Positions 10,844-23,300 of a DNA stretch of 64,000 nucleotides are shown piece by piece. The stretch's first letter is position 1; the number at the start of each line of letters is the position of its first letter. The translations under genes and the position numbers were made by a program. The notes beneath the pieces were generated by a model. The model worked only from the letters and a program-made list of their open reading frames with translations, made no database searches and had not been told where the DNA came from. The DNA comes from Beaufortia kweichowensis (taxonomy: Eukaryota > Chordata > Actinopteri > Cypriniformes > Gastromyzontidae). The stretch spans positions 3,776,974 to 3,840,973 of the forward strand of contig CM032817.1 of the NCBI GenBank assembly GCA_019155185.1, written 5' to 3'.

Positions 10844-13800
10844 CTGTGTAGACGAAAACACAAACAGACAACCCAATGTCAAAATGCCACACTGTAATGT
10901 ACATAAATGCTTACAAAACTAGCCAGAAACAATATAAGAGGACTATCAAAGAAAAATGCATGGAAAAAGCTTTCAACATAGTGGCTGTAAAGCTGTAAAA
11001 CTGGCAAAAAAAAGTCAGGTTTCTTTTGCTGTATTTTAAAGAACAATGAAGAGTCTCAAAGTTAATAGCAAGATTTTAGCAAGTTTTAGTCTAGAGACTG
11101 TCATATCTACTGCCCGGTCACAGAGGATTAACCATCTTCAAAAATGCTCCAATGCACTTTTAAGAGTATTTGGCCAATTAAGTTGCCAATTCAACACTTG
11201 CTATTTGATCAGAACATGCAGAAGATTTTTGGAGTTTGGAACTGTTAAATAAACTGCACATTTTGATTCAAATTGAAGAAACCCAATCAATCAATTTTGT
11301 ACTTTCTGACTTTCTTTCAGAAATACATATTTTTCAATTTTCTAAATAAAAGGAATACATTTACATTTACATTTACATTTACATTTACATTTAGGCATTT
11401 AGCTGCTTTTATCCAAAGCGACTTACAAGTATTAGGAGACAATGAAGTGACACATCAAAAGCGGCAACAATAGTACTGAGAGGTGCTTTCCTAAGTTTAC
11501 AAAGTAATGCAGTGCTAGATAAATACCTGTAGAGGAAAGAAGAGAGTTTTTTTTAATTTTTTTATATATATATTATGGTGTCAGGTGTTCGTGGAAGAGG
11601 TGTGTTTTTAGTTGTTTCTTGAAGGAGGTGAGGGATGTGGCAGAGCGGATTGCGTTAAGGAGATTTTTCCACAAGCCGGGGACAGAGAAGGAGAAAGAAT
11701 GAGAGAGATTTAGTGCCCTTCTGTGATGGTACCACCAGTCGACGTTCGTCCGTTGAGCGTAGGGTTCTGGATGGGTTGTAGGTGTGTAGAAGAGAGTTAA
11801 AGTATGAGGGTGCAGAGTTTGTGATGGTTTTAAATGTCAGCATTAATGATTTAAATTTAATGCGGGCCGCCACCGGTAGCCAATGGAGAGAGAAAATTGT
11901 GGCCAGCCAGAACAACTTAGATTCAGTTAATTTTTCACTTCACTGGCCATTACTCACCATGTAGCAAAAAGTAACTTTTGTACTATGAAGGGATGGACGT
12001 TTGAAGGGGAAAAACACAATTTTCTCATCTGTTCATGGTTTTATAAATATAGCTGAAGACTCGAGCGAGTGTTGTCAAGGGAGAACAATCGAGGTTTTGC
12101 GCTCTTCAGCTATTCGACAAGATTAACAGCCTCCTGCCAACAGAACGTGTGACGCCTCTAAACAGCAGAACTTAAACTGCATGCGTCAACAGAGAGCAAA
12201 CAGAGGGCTGTACTTTCCCTCCTCCCCAAACCAACATTTGCTGGGTATAATTGGTAGACAGATGTGGTAGAAGAATCTGACATTCAGTAATTATGGCTTT
12301 TGTACACAATGCAACAAACACCAATGAGATCATTCACCCAAAAAGATGCCAATTTTCTACTTCAGATTTGAATGTGTTTGATTTACTGTAGAACAATAGA
12401 GTAAAGGTCTGTATATCAGTTGTGCATAAAAAAATTGTGTACATGCTGTTTAACAAAAATGTCAAATAAATAAATAAATAAAATCAATTAATTATTAATG
12501 TACCTCATCTGTGCAAAACTAATGAGTTTCACTTTTTCATTTAAATAATTAACATAATATCGAGCATTTATATGCAAGTCTTACATGTACTGCACTTACA
12601 TACACTGTATGTAAATAATTATAAAGTACATTTGTTATTGAAATTATATTTAATAGGAAATACTACTTATATATTGTATTAATGCATAATTGAAAAAGTA
12701 ACAGTAATAAGAAACAGGGTCACCCCAACAGTTGGCATTTAGAACACATCCAACATCCTGACAGCTTTTTAAAACCTCAATTTGAAGTTTTTTTTATCAT
12801 GCTGTGAAGACTTTATTTTTGATTTGGCAGGAGAGAAACATTACAAGTACATGTTAGCATCTCTCTCCTCCCAGGAGGGTTAGACTCTACTGCTAGCGCA
12901 GGACACATTTCCCACAGCAATGTCCAAAGAGAAGCAAAAAGCAGAAAAAAAAGAGTGAGCAAGAGAGAGAGAGAAATCAATGGGCTGTTGACAAAATCGA
13001 TAAGTACTTTCCCCCGAGGAAAAACAGTGAGTGATAGTCTAAAGTAAGTTTGGGATCGGCAGCCCACGGCCTCGGTTTGACTGGGGGTGGGGGTAATTGG
13101 GGTGGCGATCCTCAAGCCATTTTTGTCTTTGTTTTTCTTTTTCCAGCTTAACACTCTTCACCAGACTGCTTTATCACATCCATTTCTTAAAAAAAATATA
13201 GATTTGGCTTATGAACTAAATGGACAGCTGTAAGGTACTTTTTGTACTTAGATGGTGCTTTCACAATTAAGATCAATTTGCTGGGATCCCTAGTGTGTTT
13301 CTTTCAAATGTTTAAGTAAAACCACTTCAAATGCATTGAAATGTCAAACGACCGAGTATTAAACCCATGACCTTCACACAATTTTAATGCGATTATCTAA
13401 ATGTTCATGGTTCATGGAGAACATTATTCGATTAAAAAATGGTTGTTTCGTAACTATTTATCAAATTAATTAATTATTATTAAATTAATTAATAACACTG
13501 ACTTTCCTTGTTGGCTAATATCATAAACCTTTTTTCAACTCTTCTTCTATAACCATCTGGTTTATTATGCCTGTCTTTATTTTAATCAAATCCTGAAGCC
13601 CGCCCACATTTTTCTTCTTAAATATCTTGGTTCACTTACAAATAAAGAATTATACTGTAAATGTAATTATATTATACTTTGATGCTTTAACTGTTTGGTT
13701 AAACATCTTGAATAGCTTCATATATTTCTAATCACATTCATAACAGTTTAAAGTGATGAGAAATGAAGTTACCTTGAAAATACACACATACCAATCTCTC

Positions 13801-16800
13801 ACTAAGCTTTCAAAAAGCTATTTCTAAAGCCCTGTCATTTCATCCCTTTTCAAAAAGAGGTGAATCTGTCAGCTATCTTAAAGGCCACTCTTGTTGGTCA
13901 GATGCCCCATCTTCTCTAAAAGCTTGCGGCTTAGACCATAATTGCTCCTGAAGCTTGCCTAGCATCAGACCTCTGACTTGCGTCTGTTAAAACCTTCTCT
14001 CCAGCCTACATTCTCTTTTTCTCCAACACTGACCTGCACATCAGCCCGCAGGGGGAATAAAGGACCCCTTTCATCTCCGTGGCTCTACCGGAGCAAACCC
14101 AGTCACGCAGGACTCAAACCACATAAAGCATTGAGCCATCCTCTGCTTTGACCTGCCAGAGCTCCATCACTATAGATGTGTTTTAAAGGCGACAAGCTCA
14201 CATCGAAAGAAACAGCCCATCCAGAAATTAAAATTCAGTCATCATTTAACCCTATATATGGCCAAACCTTTATGACTTTAGTTCTTCTCTGTGGAAAACA
14301 ATATACAGTAGCAGAATGTTCAATATGTGTTTCCATACAAAGAAAGAGGATGGTGACAGAATTTCAAAGTCAGATTTTCAACAATGACCTACTGTCAGTT
14401 TTTCACAATTAAAAAACTTGTAGGAAACATGGACTATTTTACTATTTTAAAATTCTTTTTTGCCTTTGACAGCCCACGATCACCATTCACTTTCATTGTA
14501 TAGAAAAGCACGGCGCATTTGAACACTCTTCAAAAAATAAGGTAGGAACTATTTTATTCTGCAGCAGATGCTAAGCAATTCTGACCCTTTTTAATAAAAA
14601 AACTATGTATAATACAACAACACAGTCTGAGCCTGAATAACTGGTATGATGAGTACATTAGCTGTCTTTTTAATCATGCAGGTTACACTTGCAATTGGAT
14701 TACTTACTTAACCAAAAATAAAACACGTCTCACATCAAGCTTACTTGTTTAGAAGTGAAATTGCATTGGCTGTGCAATAATATATGCAAATAAATCTACT
14801 GCTGCACAGTGCAACGTAATAAACCCCAAGTGCTTATCTTCTTCATCAAGCAAATGTCCTATTCTGAAAGACACTTTTGTGTTTCTTAATTAAAAGAACC
14901 CGAGACCCAGAAAGCAATAGAAACATTTTCTAATTAACTCTATTGTGTGTCTATTGTCCTTTGGGAGTGCAGAGCAAGCATGTGCTCCTTAACTTCAAGT
15001 AGCTATCTCTTATTCTGTCACGCACGCACAAATTGCAAACTGGGAGCACAAAATGGGCTTTCGTAGGTGGATTTGACTAGCCAGTCAGAGAAAAGCATCA
15101 TTCATATCCAGTGTCACTGTGGTGCTCAATTCCAAAACATAATGCAGCTTGGAACAAGGACACAACTGCAGATGTATGCCAGCAAATAAAATCTGCCATC
15201 TCGCTGTTGGTTTCACGGATGTGACAGAGCCTTCTTGACCTTCTTGAAACAAGTGTGTGAATAAGATCTTGAGCACACTTGTTCGTTCTCCACCTTTTCC
15301 TTGACAAAAGAATACAACATTAGACTTATGAGAGTTGGCTCAGATTATAAATCTTACTAAGCTGCTTTTGTCTCACAATAGTTACTGTGAGATTGGTATC
15401 TCAGATATATAAAATAACTGTATTAAGAGCTTGCAGTGACAGACTGCAATAGATGGATGTTTTATCAAATGTATAATTATGGACAAGAAACGTTGTTTTA
15501 ATGTTTATGCAACAATGACTATCATTGGATGTACTTTATTCTGCAAATGTAAACATTCTCACAATGCAGAAGTTTTAATTAATACAATTATTTCTAATTT
15601 CTATGTTTGAACTGGGAATATTAACATTTGCAACATATTTACATTACCAAAAATAATAGGCTAAATCTTCAAGAACAAGTTCATGTCATAATCAACCCCC
15701 TAAAAAACAAAAATAAAATGTCTTTTGCTTAAAAAATTTTTTAGTAAAAAAAATAGTCATTAAAAATTTTAATAAAAATAAAGCACAATTCCCCCTTATC
15801 ATGATGATTATCATATTCTCATAAGTGTACTGCAAAAAGTTATTATTATTAATGTAATGTGAAAAAAAGATTATTAATTTATGCTGATTTGATAAAAAAG
15901 GCAAAAGGCACACACACAAAGGTAAAACACATTATGGTAATAAGAATTTGTAGGGGGAAACATGCTTAAATGTCATTATAAAATAAATTTGATTTTGATG
16001 CAAAATCTGACCCAGGGCACATTTTCATTACATTCAACCTACAAACAATATCAAGTGTATATTAATAAAAAGTCTCTCATTTACATGTAACACAACAATA
16101 GGAGACAACTGGTCATCAGCGATAGTGGCAACATGCTGAGATTCATTTTAGGTAGCCTGGGGCTCATTATTCAGCTGTTAGTCTGATCTGAATGTAATGT
16201 GGGTGTTTCCGGCCAGCGAGGTTGTGTAGCCTCGATAACGTGAAGCTAACAGTAACATGATCTATCCCCAGGGGGCACGACGTGGGGCTGAGTTACTCAT
16301 TCTAACACTTGTTAACACACGCCCAAACAAAACGAAAACTCTGTCGTTACAGACGTGATTTGATTGAAAGAGCGCTGTGATTGTGAGAGGTAGTAAGCGT
16401 ACGGGCCAAGCAGAGGTAAAATGATCCATTGGTGTAATACACCACACACTGGCAACCCAAACTAATGTGTTGTGACAGCACGCTGTTGGTCAATTAACCC
16501 TGGTACTAGAGCATGTTATACAGCATAAAAGAAAGACAACTTTGCTCTTGTAAAGATACTGTCTGTGTTAAGAAAAATGACTTCGTGATTGGTGATTTAT
16601 GATGTTGAGATTAGCATCCAGTGGTAAATTTCTAGTAGTAGGAATGTTTAACAATTGAATGTCATATAAATAGACATTTTAAATAATCTCAGTGACTTGA
16701 ATCTTTAGATTTTGTTCACTTAAACGATCTTTTTTTAAGGTTACATCAATTAACTGGTACAATAAGTGGAGTCTCGTTTCCACTTATTGGTCACTAAACT

Positions 16801-19800
16801 TAATCACTAAATCAATCAAAAACACTTGGCACAATCAAAACAACAGTAAAACAATCCTACAAAACCTAGAAAAAGACACAAAATAGGGTTTTAAATACAA
16901 ATACACATTTTGTCCACAAACGACAGTAAAGCAGAGAGTTCACAAGGCCCCACCGATACAATCATTTAAACCTAAAACCTAAACCTAAAAAAAAACTAAA
17001 AACCCCTAAAAATCATTTAAAAACATATTTGTTTATGACACAAAGCATTTTTCAACCATATTAAAGAGCCAAACGTCTGCTGTTGGTGCTTGTATCATTG
17101 CGATGATTGAACCGTGTGGTATTGTTTGACATCCCTGCCAAACAAATCACGCAACTGATGAAAGAAAATATTTGAAGGAAAGACAAGGGTGATAACGGTT
17201 CGAGTGATATTGCGCTTGATATTCACCCTCTCATATCCTCCACCGACAGCATTCAGATCAGATTTTATCTTTTGTTATTACAGGCAGTGCCATGACAGTC
17301 TGTGATGCACAAAGAATTTGGATGCCAAGCGACTAAAAAAAGGATAACACCATTGATTACGGTGGTCAAAAATAAGAGATGACAGCAATAACAGAGAAAA
17401 AAATAAATAAATAAATACAAAAACAAACAAAAATCCTTATTCTCAGTCTAATTTATCTCATCTATTGACTACTAATCGAATGTCTGTCTGTCTTTTTGCA
17501 AGGATAATGTGTTTAGTGGAAAAAATGTCCCTTTTCTTTTCTGTAATGCAGTTTTAACGTGTTTTAAATTAGATTCTTTCTTCCGACGCTTGAGAAGCTA
17601 AAAGACATTACAACGTGAAGCATGCAGAAGGCGAGAGCTGGGATTTTATTTGTGTACATAATCGAATTTCAAGGGAACGCAGTTGACGAGCCTGGTAACC
17701 TTCAGATATCCTTTGGGATGGTCTTAGGGGCAGCAGGGAAAAGGGTGGGATAGGGAGAAGGGATTAGGTCAAAGGTCAGCAGAATGGGAGGGCTAGATGC
17801 TCCATCTGTCAGACTGTTGGCTGAGATTGTGGTTGGCACCCTTCTTCGATTTGCCTCCTGTTTCTGACCGAGGCTTTATACATGTTGGCAAACACCACTA
17901 TTGCCAAGTCGGGTATATGTTGTGATTTATAAACATGAATGGAGTGACTGTTTTATTCTGAAACGCATCAAAAGTGTAGTCAGCGTTGCACATTATAAGC
18001 CGGTGCACATTATAAGCTCCCTTTGACATTTGCATTTCGATGCATTAAGTTTAAGTATGAAGTGAGCATTGATTTTGGAACTTCCTCAGATCAAGCGGAC
18101 TGTGATACAAAGTGTGCGAAAACTGTGCAAAGTGTGTTCATTATTCAAGTAATTGTGGCGGAGCTGAATACCGTCTCAAACTGCAGAGAGGTTAATTATC
18201 ACTGCAAACAGACGCCTTGAGCTTGAGCAGCAGAGCGTTGGGAGAATAACCAGAGTTGTTCTGTTGCTGTCATTTTCTTTTCTTGCTCCAAGCCAACCAA
18301 GCTGCGTAACCACAGCAGTTCGGAGCCAAGATGGCCGACTCGAACAGGTGGGCCCGTCGACTGAAGCGTATTGGGACCGTTTTCAAAGTGGAACCGTGAC
18401 AAAACGAGTGTGGCGTACTGAGAGCTACCTGTCTCTGTGATTCTACACGCAGGACTGTTTGTGATGGGCGGCGTGGAAAGGATGTGACGTTGTGTGACCG
18501 TGAGGGTTGAGAGAACGTAAGCAGTCGCAGATTATGGATGAGATGTGTCACGGGTGCTAAATTGCTACTAAAATAAATTGCCCATTCATTTACATTTACC
18601 CTCGCTGTACAGTACGAGAAAATAATTGTTGATGTATGACTATGGCAAGAAAACAGACCAGAAATGCTATTCGTCGTCTTGTTTTGTCTACATATAGAGC
18701 GAAGTAAATCTTTATCAACACTACGCAGCATCTGTCTACTTTCTTCTGTTTTTGCCTCGCTAGACGGCAGATCGTGACAGGTTCATGCATCTTACTTTTA
18801 CCGCAAGCACCTGCACATATTTAACGCAGTGGAAGAACAACTCGAATATTCTGCATCTAGCTCGTCCATTCATCACTAATGCAGGCCCATCAGGGCTTCT
18901 GGATGCCCCGGTCAATATAGCCCATTTCTTCACAGGCATTGATCAACCCAGGCACCGGTTGGCACGGAGACGTACGCGTGATGGAGGGCGGCGGCTAAAA
19001 CAGTAATTTAAGCCACTGTAATGGAGTGTCTTTTTCTGGCTGGATCTCAGAAGGGGCATATCTGTCTGAGTCAAATGCGGCAACCCTTTATTTTACAGTT
19101 GTCTGCAGGCAGGCAAAGTGATAATTAATGTGGTGAGTGTGTCTCTGAGTGCGAAAAGAAGGATGGAAGTGTGCGCGCGGGTGCGAGAAAGAAAGTGTAC
19201 GTGCACGCAAGTGTGAGGAAGGGAGCGGGATAGAGTTCATGTGTGAAATCGAGAACGAAAAACAGACATGTCAGACATTTCCAGAAACATAGAGAAAGTA
19301 CTGTAGGTGTATGTTCTGTATGTTCAGGTCTGGGTGTCATGTCCGGTGTGGCGTCTTTCACCTACTGTAGATCTGAATGTAGCAGAATTGAATTCGGAGG
19401 CTCACATGGACCTCCAATATTTTAGTAAGCATATTTTAGTCATCACAGAGACAAATCTAATTTAAAGGCTGTTGCAGTTCATACAAATAGCCTTTACTGG
19501 TAATGGAATCTCTTAACACTTTACTGGTTAAAGAAATTATATTGAATTATAGTCAAATATCTCTGTCATCCTAAGAGAAAATCTAAATTTTCTCAGTGCT
19601 CTAACACCATATTTCTGTAGTTTAGTTATATGGCACGCGTCAGTGGTGGACTAAGTGCAATTTGATCCAATCATTTTACATAGCAGCCATTTCCTGTCAC
19701 ATAAATCTCTTTCACAAAAGCCAATAAATGTCTATATTCAGTTATGGCAGCTATATGGCGGTGCAAAAATGCAGGACTTTTGTGGTAAGGTACAAACTAC

Positions 19801-20138
19801 TACAAATATTTCAACAAGTGTCGTTACAGTATATTAAAACAGGGAAATATGTACAGGATGCTTCACACTTCTGCCGTGGGTTGAGATTACAGTTCAAATG
19901 ACAAAACTCATTTACTTTGCACAATAGATGAAAAAGAACATGTTTCGTTCCTGCATGAAACTCATTACAGTTCAGCACTAGATGAGCAATGGAAGTAAAA
20001 AAAAACGAAACCGAAAATAAACAAAGATGGATCTGACACAGCTTGCTACTCTCTACAAATGTTGAGGCTCAATCAATGCCACTCACTGAGGGTTTGATTA
20101 ACGTCACAATTATGCTGAACCAATAAAAGTTTACTTAC
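10844..20138 (-). other. syt1 intron 1 of the coding part
   Basis: 9295 nt between the start-codon exon and the membrane-span exon. It holds the L2 LINE fragment at 11357-11925, AAAT-rich simple sequence (12466-12482, 17395-17418), a CCTAAA-type run (16967-17010) and a relatively CpG-rich block (about 17980-18990). No extra coding exon is supported. Confidence 0.9.
11357..11925 (-). mobile_element. 5'-truncated L2-type LINE fragment
   Basis: The minus strand of 11915-11700 encodes the C-terminal end of a non-LTR retrotransposon reverse transcriptase: LHWLPVAARIKFKSLML, then a short spacer, then RRLVVPSQKGTKS. Homology continues in another frame (SFSFSVPGLWKNLLNAIRSA, 11700-11640), so the copy carries a frameshift near 11700 and cannot be active. 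The 3' end is diagnostic: the minus strand reads taagtcgctttggataaaag, then ctaaatg, followed by tandem taaatg units (plus strand 11357-11391). This is the tail style of fish L2 elements. The 5' part of the protein is missing. It lies in syt1 intron 1 in the same orientation as the gene. Confidence 0.85.
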
Positions 20139-20330
20139 GGGGGATTTTGTGCAGTTCATTCATGAACTTGTCTTTGACTTTGGAGAACATCTCATCTTTG
20201 GTCTCACGAGGACCGGGCCCTGACGCCTGTGCTGTGCTGTTGCCCGGAACCTCGGGCGCCGCGCTGGGCGCAGGGTTCCCCACCAGAGCCTCCCTTCGAC
20301 TCATCGCTGGATGTGGCAGCCAGGCAGAAG
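20139..20330 (-). CDS. syt1: syt1 exon 1 of the coding part: start codon and luminal N-terminus
   Basis: The coding part is 20304-20139 (166 nt, residues 1-55 plus one base of codon 56). It begins MSRREALVGN and ends KFMNELHKIP, which matches the conserved Syt1 motif just before the membrane. The sequon Asn22-Ser-Thr is at the position of the vesicle-lumen N-glycan of mammalian Syt1. The first 35 residues are Pro/Ala/Gly-rich and variable, as usual in this family. The donor is CCCCC|GTAAGT. A splice acceptor (pyrimidine-rich, ending ttccattag) sits at 20332-20331, so 20330-20305 is 26 nt of 5' UTR and this is not the first exon of the transcript. The ATG is the first in frame within the exon. 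The exon is much more GC-rich than its flanks. Confidence 0.95.
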
Positions 20331-20332
20331 CT
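20305..20332 (-). promoter_or_regulatory. syt1: splice acceptor and 5' UTR piece before the syt1 start codon
   Basis: A pyrimidine-rich tract ends in ttccattag, followed by 26 nt without an in-frame ATG before the start codon at 20304-20302. It shows that the translated mRNA is spliced from at least one upstream non-coding exon, as known for vertebrate SYT1. No promoter should therefore be sought directly here. Confidence 0.75.
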
Positions 20333-23300
20333 AATGGAAGAAGAAAGACAACATGTTATTCAATCATCTGGAATAGTCTCTGGAAAAAAAACTGCACAGT
20401 GTCTTTGTCTGTTATTGTAGGTAAGTTAATGTTTGTTGATGTGTTTACTCGATTGTGAAAGTGGTCTACATATACGGCACGATCATTTGGATACACAGCT
20501 AAAAGGGGGAATAACACTTTTTACCCCATTAAATATTTTCATTCAGTTTAGGTTTGTGTATTCACTCAGTGACACTTTCTGAAGCTTACGTCTGTAGGTG
20601 GTGACTAATGAGTGTCATTTTGAGTAATGTAAGTGAGCAACTGCATCACTAACTCAACAAATACAGATTCAATGACTGTAGCAAGTCAAAGTTAGTGCAA
20701 ATTGGCATTTAAGCGTTACAAGCAATTTCTCCACAAATGACAAGGCAACTTTTCCCCTACTTTGTCAACATCTTGGCTTGCCAAAAAAACAAGCTTTTAC
20801 CCAAACAGCAGTGTAGTTATAACAACAACGAATGGAACTAGCTAAACCCTGACATGCCGGTCATACACGACAACCTGACACTTTCTGCATTTTGATTTCC
20901 ATGTATGGCCAGTCCTGTGCAAAATGACTGACAGGCAGAAAGCAAGCATTTTTTGCAGTTTAGACTTGTTTGAGTTTTGTTGTTCGAGTCTAGTGCTGCC
21001 ACACAGATAAGATTGATATTTCATGACGAGCTATTTCAGTGATGTCTGCTTAGTAATAGGGATGTTTTCTGCATGCCAGTTGATCTTGATAAGAAGCTTA
21101 AAAAACAGCACCTTTAAGGAAGGAACATGCAATGCATAGAAGCGATTTCTTTCTTTAAAGATTCAATCAAAAAACACAAAACACCACTAATGGGGGATAT
21201 ACTGTAAATAGAAAGCAGATAACAGGTCAGCAAGTGAGAGCTGGAGTGAGAATAAGAAACACAAGAATTCTGGGGTGTGAGCGTCTAAATTAGTGTGCGA
21301 GGAAGGTGTAGAATGAGGTGTGACTTCACAGGAAGCTTTCGACTTCATGCTCCGAATGAATGCTGTTTAAACATCTTCCCATCCATCCATGCTTCCTAAT
21401 CTCTCGCTTGCGTTTACTCAACCCTCTGTTCATTTACTCAGTCGTTTGCTTTCACACTCACTCGGCCGGTCAGTGTGTGTGCAGTCTGTATCATATCTCT
21501 TTCTTTCTGCATTTTTTCCCTATACGGGCCCTGCTTTCGTCGGTCCTAATGAGTAGGCTACAGAAGTTGTTAGCTGTCTCGTCAATCACAAGGACCAAGA
21601 AAAACATTCCCGGTTGTCATTCCACCAGCGGCGGCCCTGAGTTGTAGTAAGTGTTGATGAACGGCAAGCAGACTGTGAGCTGTATTCTGCTCTAGCCACA
21701 GGACACGCAAGAGCCACCCACTCCTGCACAGCCGGCATCGGTGCCATTGTACCTGCTCTATAATTACTGCCATTGTCAATCACCCGGATGGAATAATAAT
21801 AGACTGAATGAGTGCTGTAGGTATAAGACCTCAAAGTTCAGATGAGTCAGAATGAACTTGTAGCAGGTTTAATTAGACTTTGTATTGGGTGGGATGGTTC
21901 TCCTCCTTTCTCTGCAGGTGATGGATCAGAATAACTATGAAACCGCTGGAGCCGTTGGGCTATACAAGTTGTCTTGTTGCTATGGTGACAGTGGGATTGA
22001 TGGCCTACAGGTAATATGGGTTTACGTTGTTTAAGGGCAACATAGTGACTTAATTTTAGAAGATATTAGCTGCTTGGATTTTGGTGTGACAAATAGGATC
22101 TCTGGGATTTTCAGTCTTCTTTCAGTCAAATTGTATAAAAACATAATCATTCAAAAAAGCTCCACCCCAAATCCCATCTCTCACATCATGGTAAAGGCTG
22201 ATTGTACTAAAACATACATATAAATTTGCATGAATTCAATATGAATTACATATTGCTGTAAGATTTTTTGGTTTGGAACATACAATTTCTATACTGTACA
22301 TACAATGAGTTACTCTAAACAATAAAAATGACTAAACATTTTAAATTTATTATTTTAAATGAATAAAATTAATAATTCCATGGCAATATCATTCTATTCT
22401 TTATTGATTATCCTAAAAATATGTAAATATGAATACACAGCACATTGTATACACGGCTATAGACATTAAATATTATTTAAATAATAGTATTTAAATATGA
22501 TATTTAGCAAAACAACAAATCATTTCAAGTAAATAAACTACGTATTTTGGGAGAAATATCTCTATTAGAAAACATCAGATTACTGTTTTAGAAAAGAGTG
22601 GTAGTGACACCTTAAAAAAAAAAAAAAAAAAAAAGGGATAACCTTTACCACCATTGTATCATAATATGATAACAGTATCGTCATGTACAATTATTACTGT
22701 TCTGAAGCACAATCAACAACAGTATTTTCTTGTGAGGGATTGTTGACCAACAGCTGGTCAAGTTTGTAGGCTGCTGGGTGCTAACAGACGCTATTAATTT
22801 TCCTTAACAGAGCTGTACACTATGGAGAAGTGTTTACATATGTACACAGCAGCATCTGTGTGGTCTGCTAAACACACTGCGGTGTGAAATGCACAGGGTT
22901 CGACAGCTGTGCAGTGACAGTGGCGACCTGTGGCTAGCCTTAATTACAATTATCACAGACTATTTTATAATTTTAATGCCAGAATGAATAAAATGAATTT
23001 TCACGCTGCTCCAGACTGGCTAATGATGGTTAAATTAGATGATGAGGATGGTCAGCCAACATATTTCCTATAATAAAGCTGGTTGACTAAGATAATCATG
23101 TTAGGTAAGTCTAGAATTCTGAATAACACATTCATGGACATGCAATATATGCTTTGTGGACAAACAATTAGCAATGCTCAAGGATTTCTGTATGTATCTA
23201 ATAACTGTAAAAGAGAAAAAGAAATTGTACAGGATTGGTTGGATCGGTTCCTTGCTAGGGAACATTTTTGGATCACAAAGTTTGACAGCAGCTTCTGGTG

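Larger units (their letters stand above)
1..20330 (-). other. syt1: syt1 gene, 3'-truncated by the window edge
   Basis: Gene span for synaptotagmin-1, the calcium sensor of synaptic vesicles that drives fast neurotransmitter release through SNAREs and acidic phospholipids. Six coding exons are seen (20304-20139, 10843-10671, 7828-7703, 4024-3857, 3215-3048, 1639-1522), 919 coding nt in all. Introns are 9295, 2842, 3678, 641 and 1408 nt, and every boundary is GT..AG. Intron phases are 1,0,0,0,0 and then 1 after exon 6. The sequence is closer to Syt1 than to Syt2 in C2A ([32 protein letters not shown]). Full-length Syt1 is about 420 residues, so roughly 115 C-terminal residues, most of C2B, are outside the window. 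The assignment to syt1a or syt1b is unresolved. Confidence 0.97.

Noticed and set aside
12813..13154. 113-codon minus-strand open frame with a possible membrane segment
   Set aside because: The hydrophobic part comes from a purine-rich simple stretch read in antisense; it lies in syt1 intron 1 without splice signals.
18322..18400. Short plus-strand open frame with strong start context (atggccgac)
   Set aside because: Only about 23 codons. The start context coincides with a YY1-like motif, which is a simpler reading.
20147..20458. Plus-strand open frames opposite syt1 exon 1
   Set aside because: Antisense shadow of the GC-rich coding exon; the minus strand encodes Syt1 with correct splice sites.
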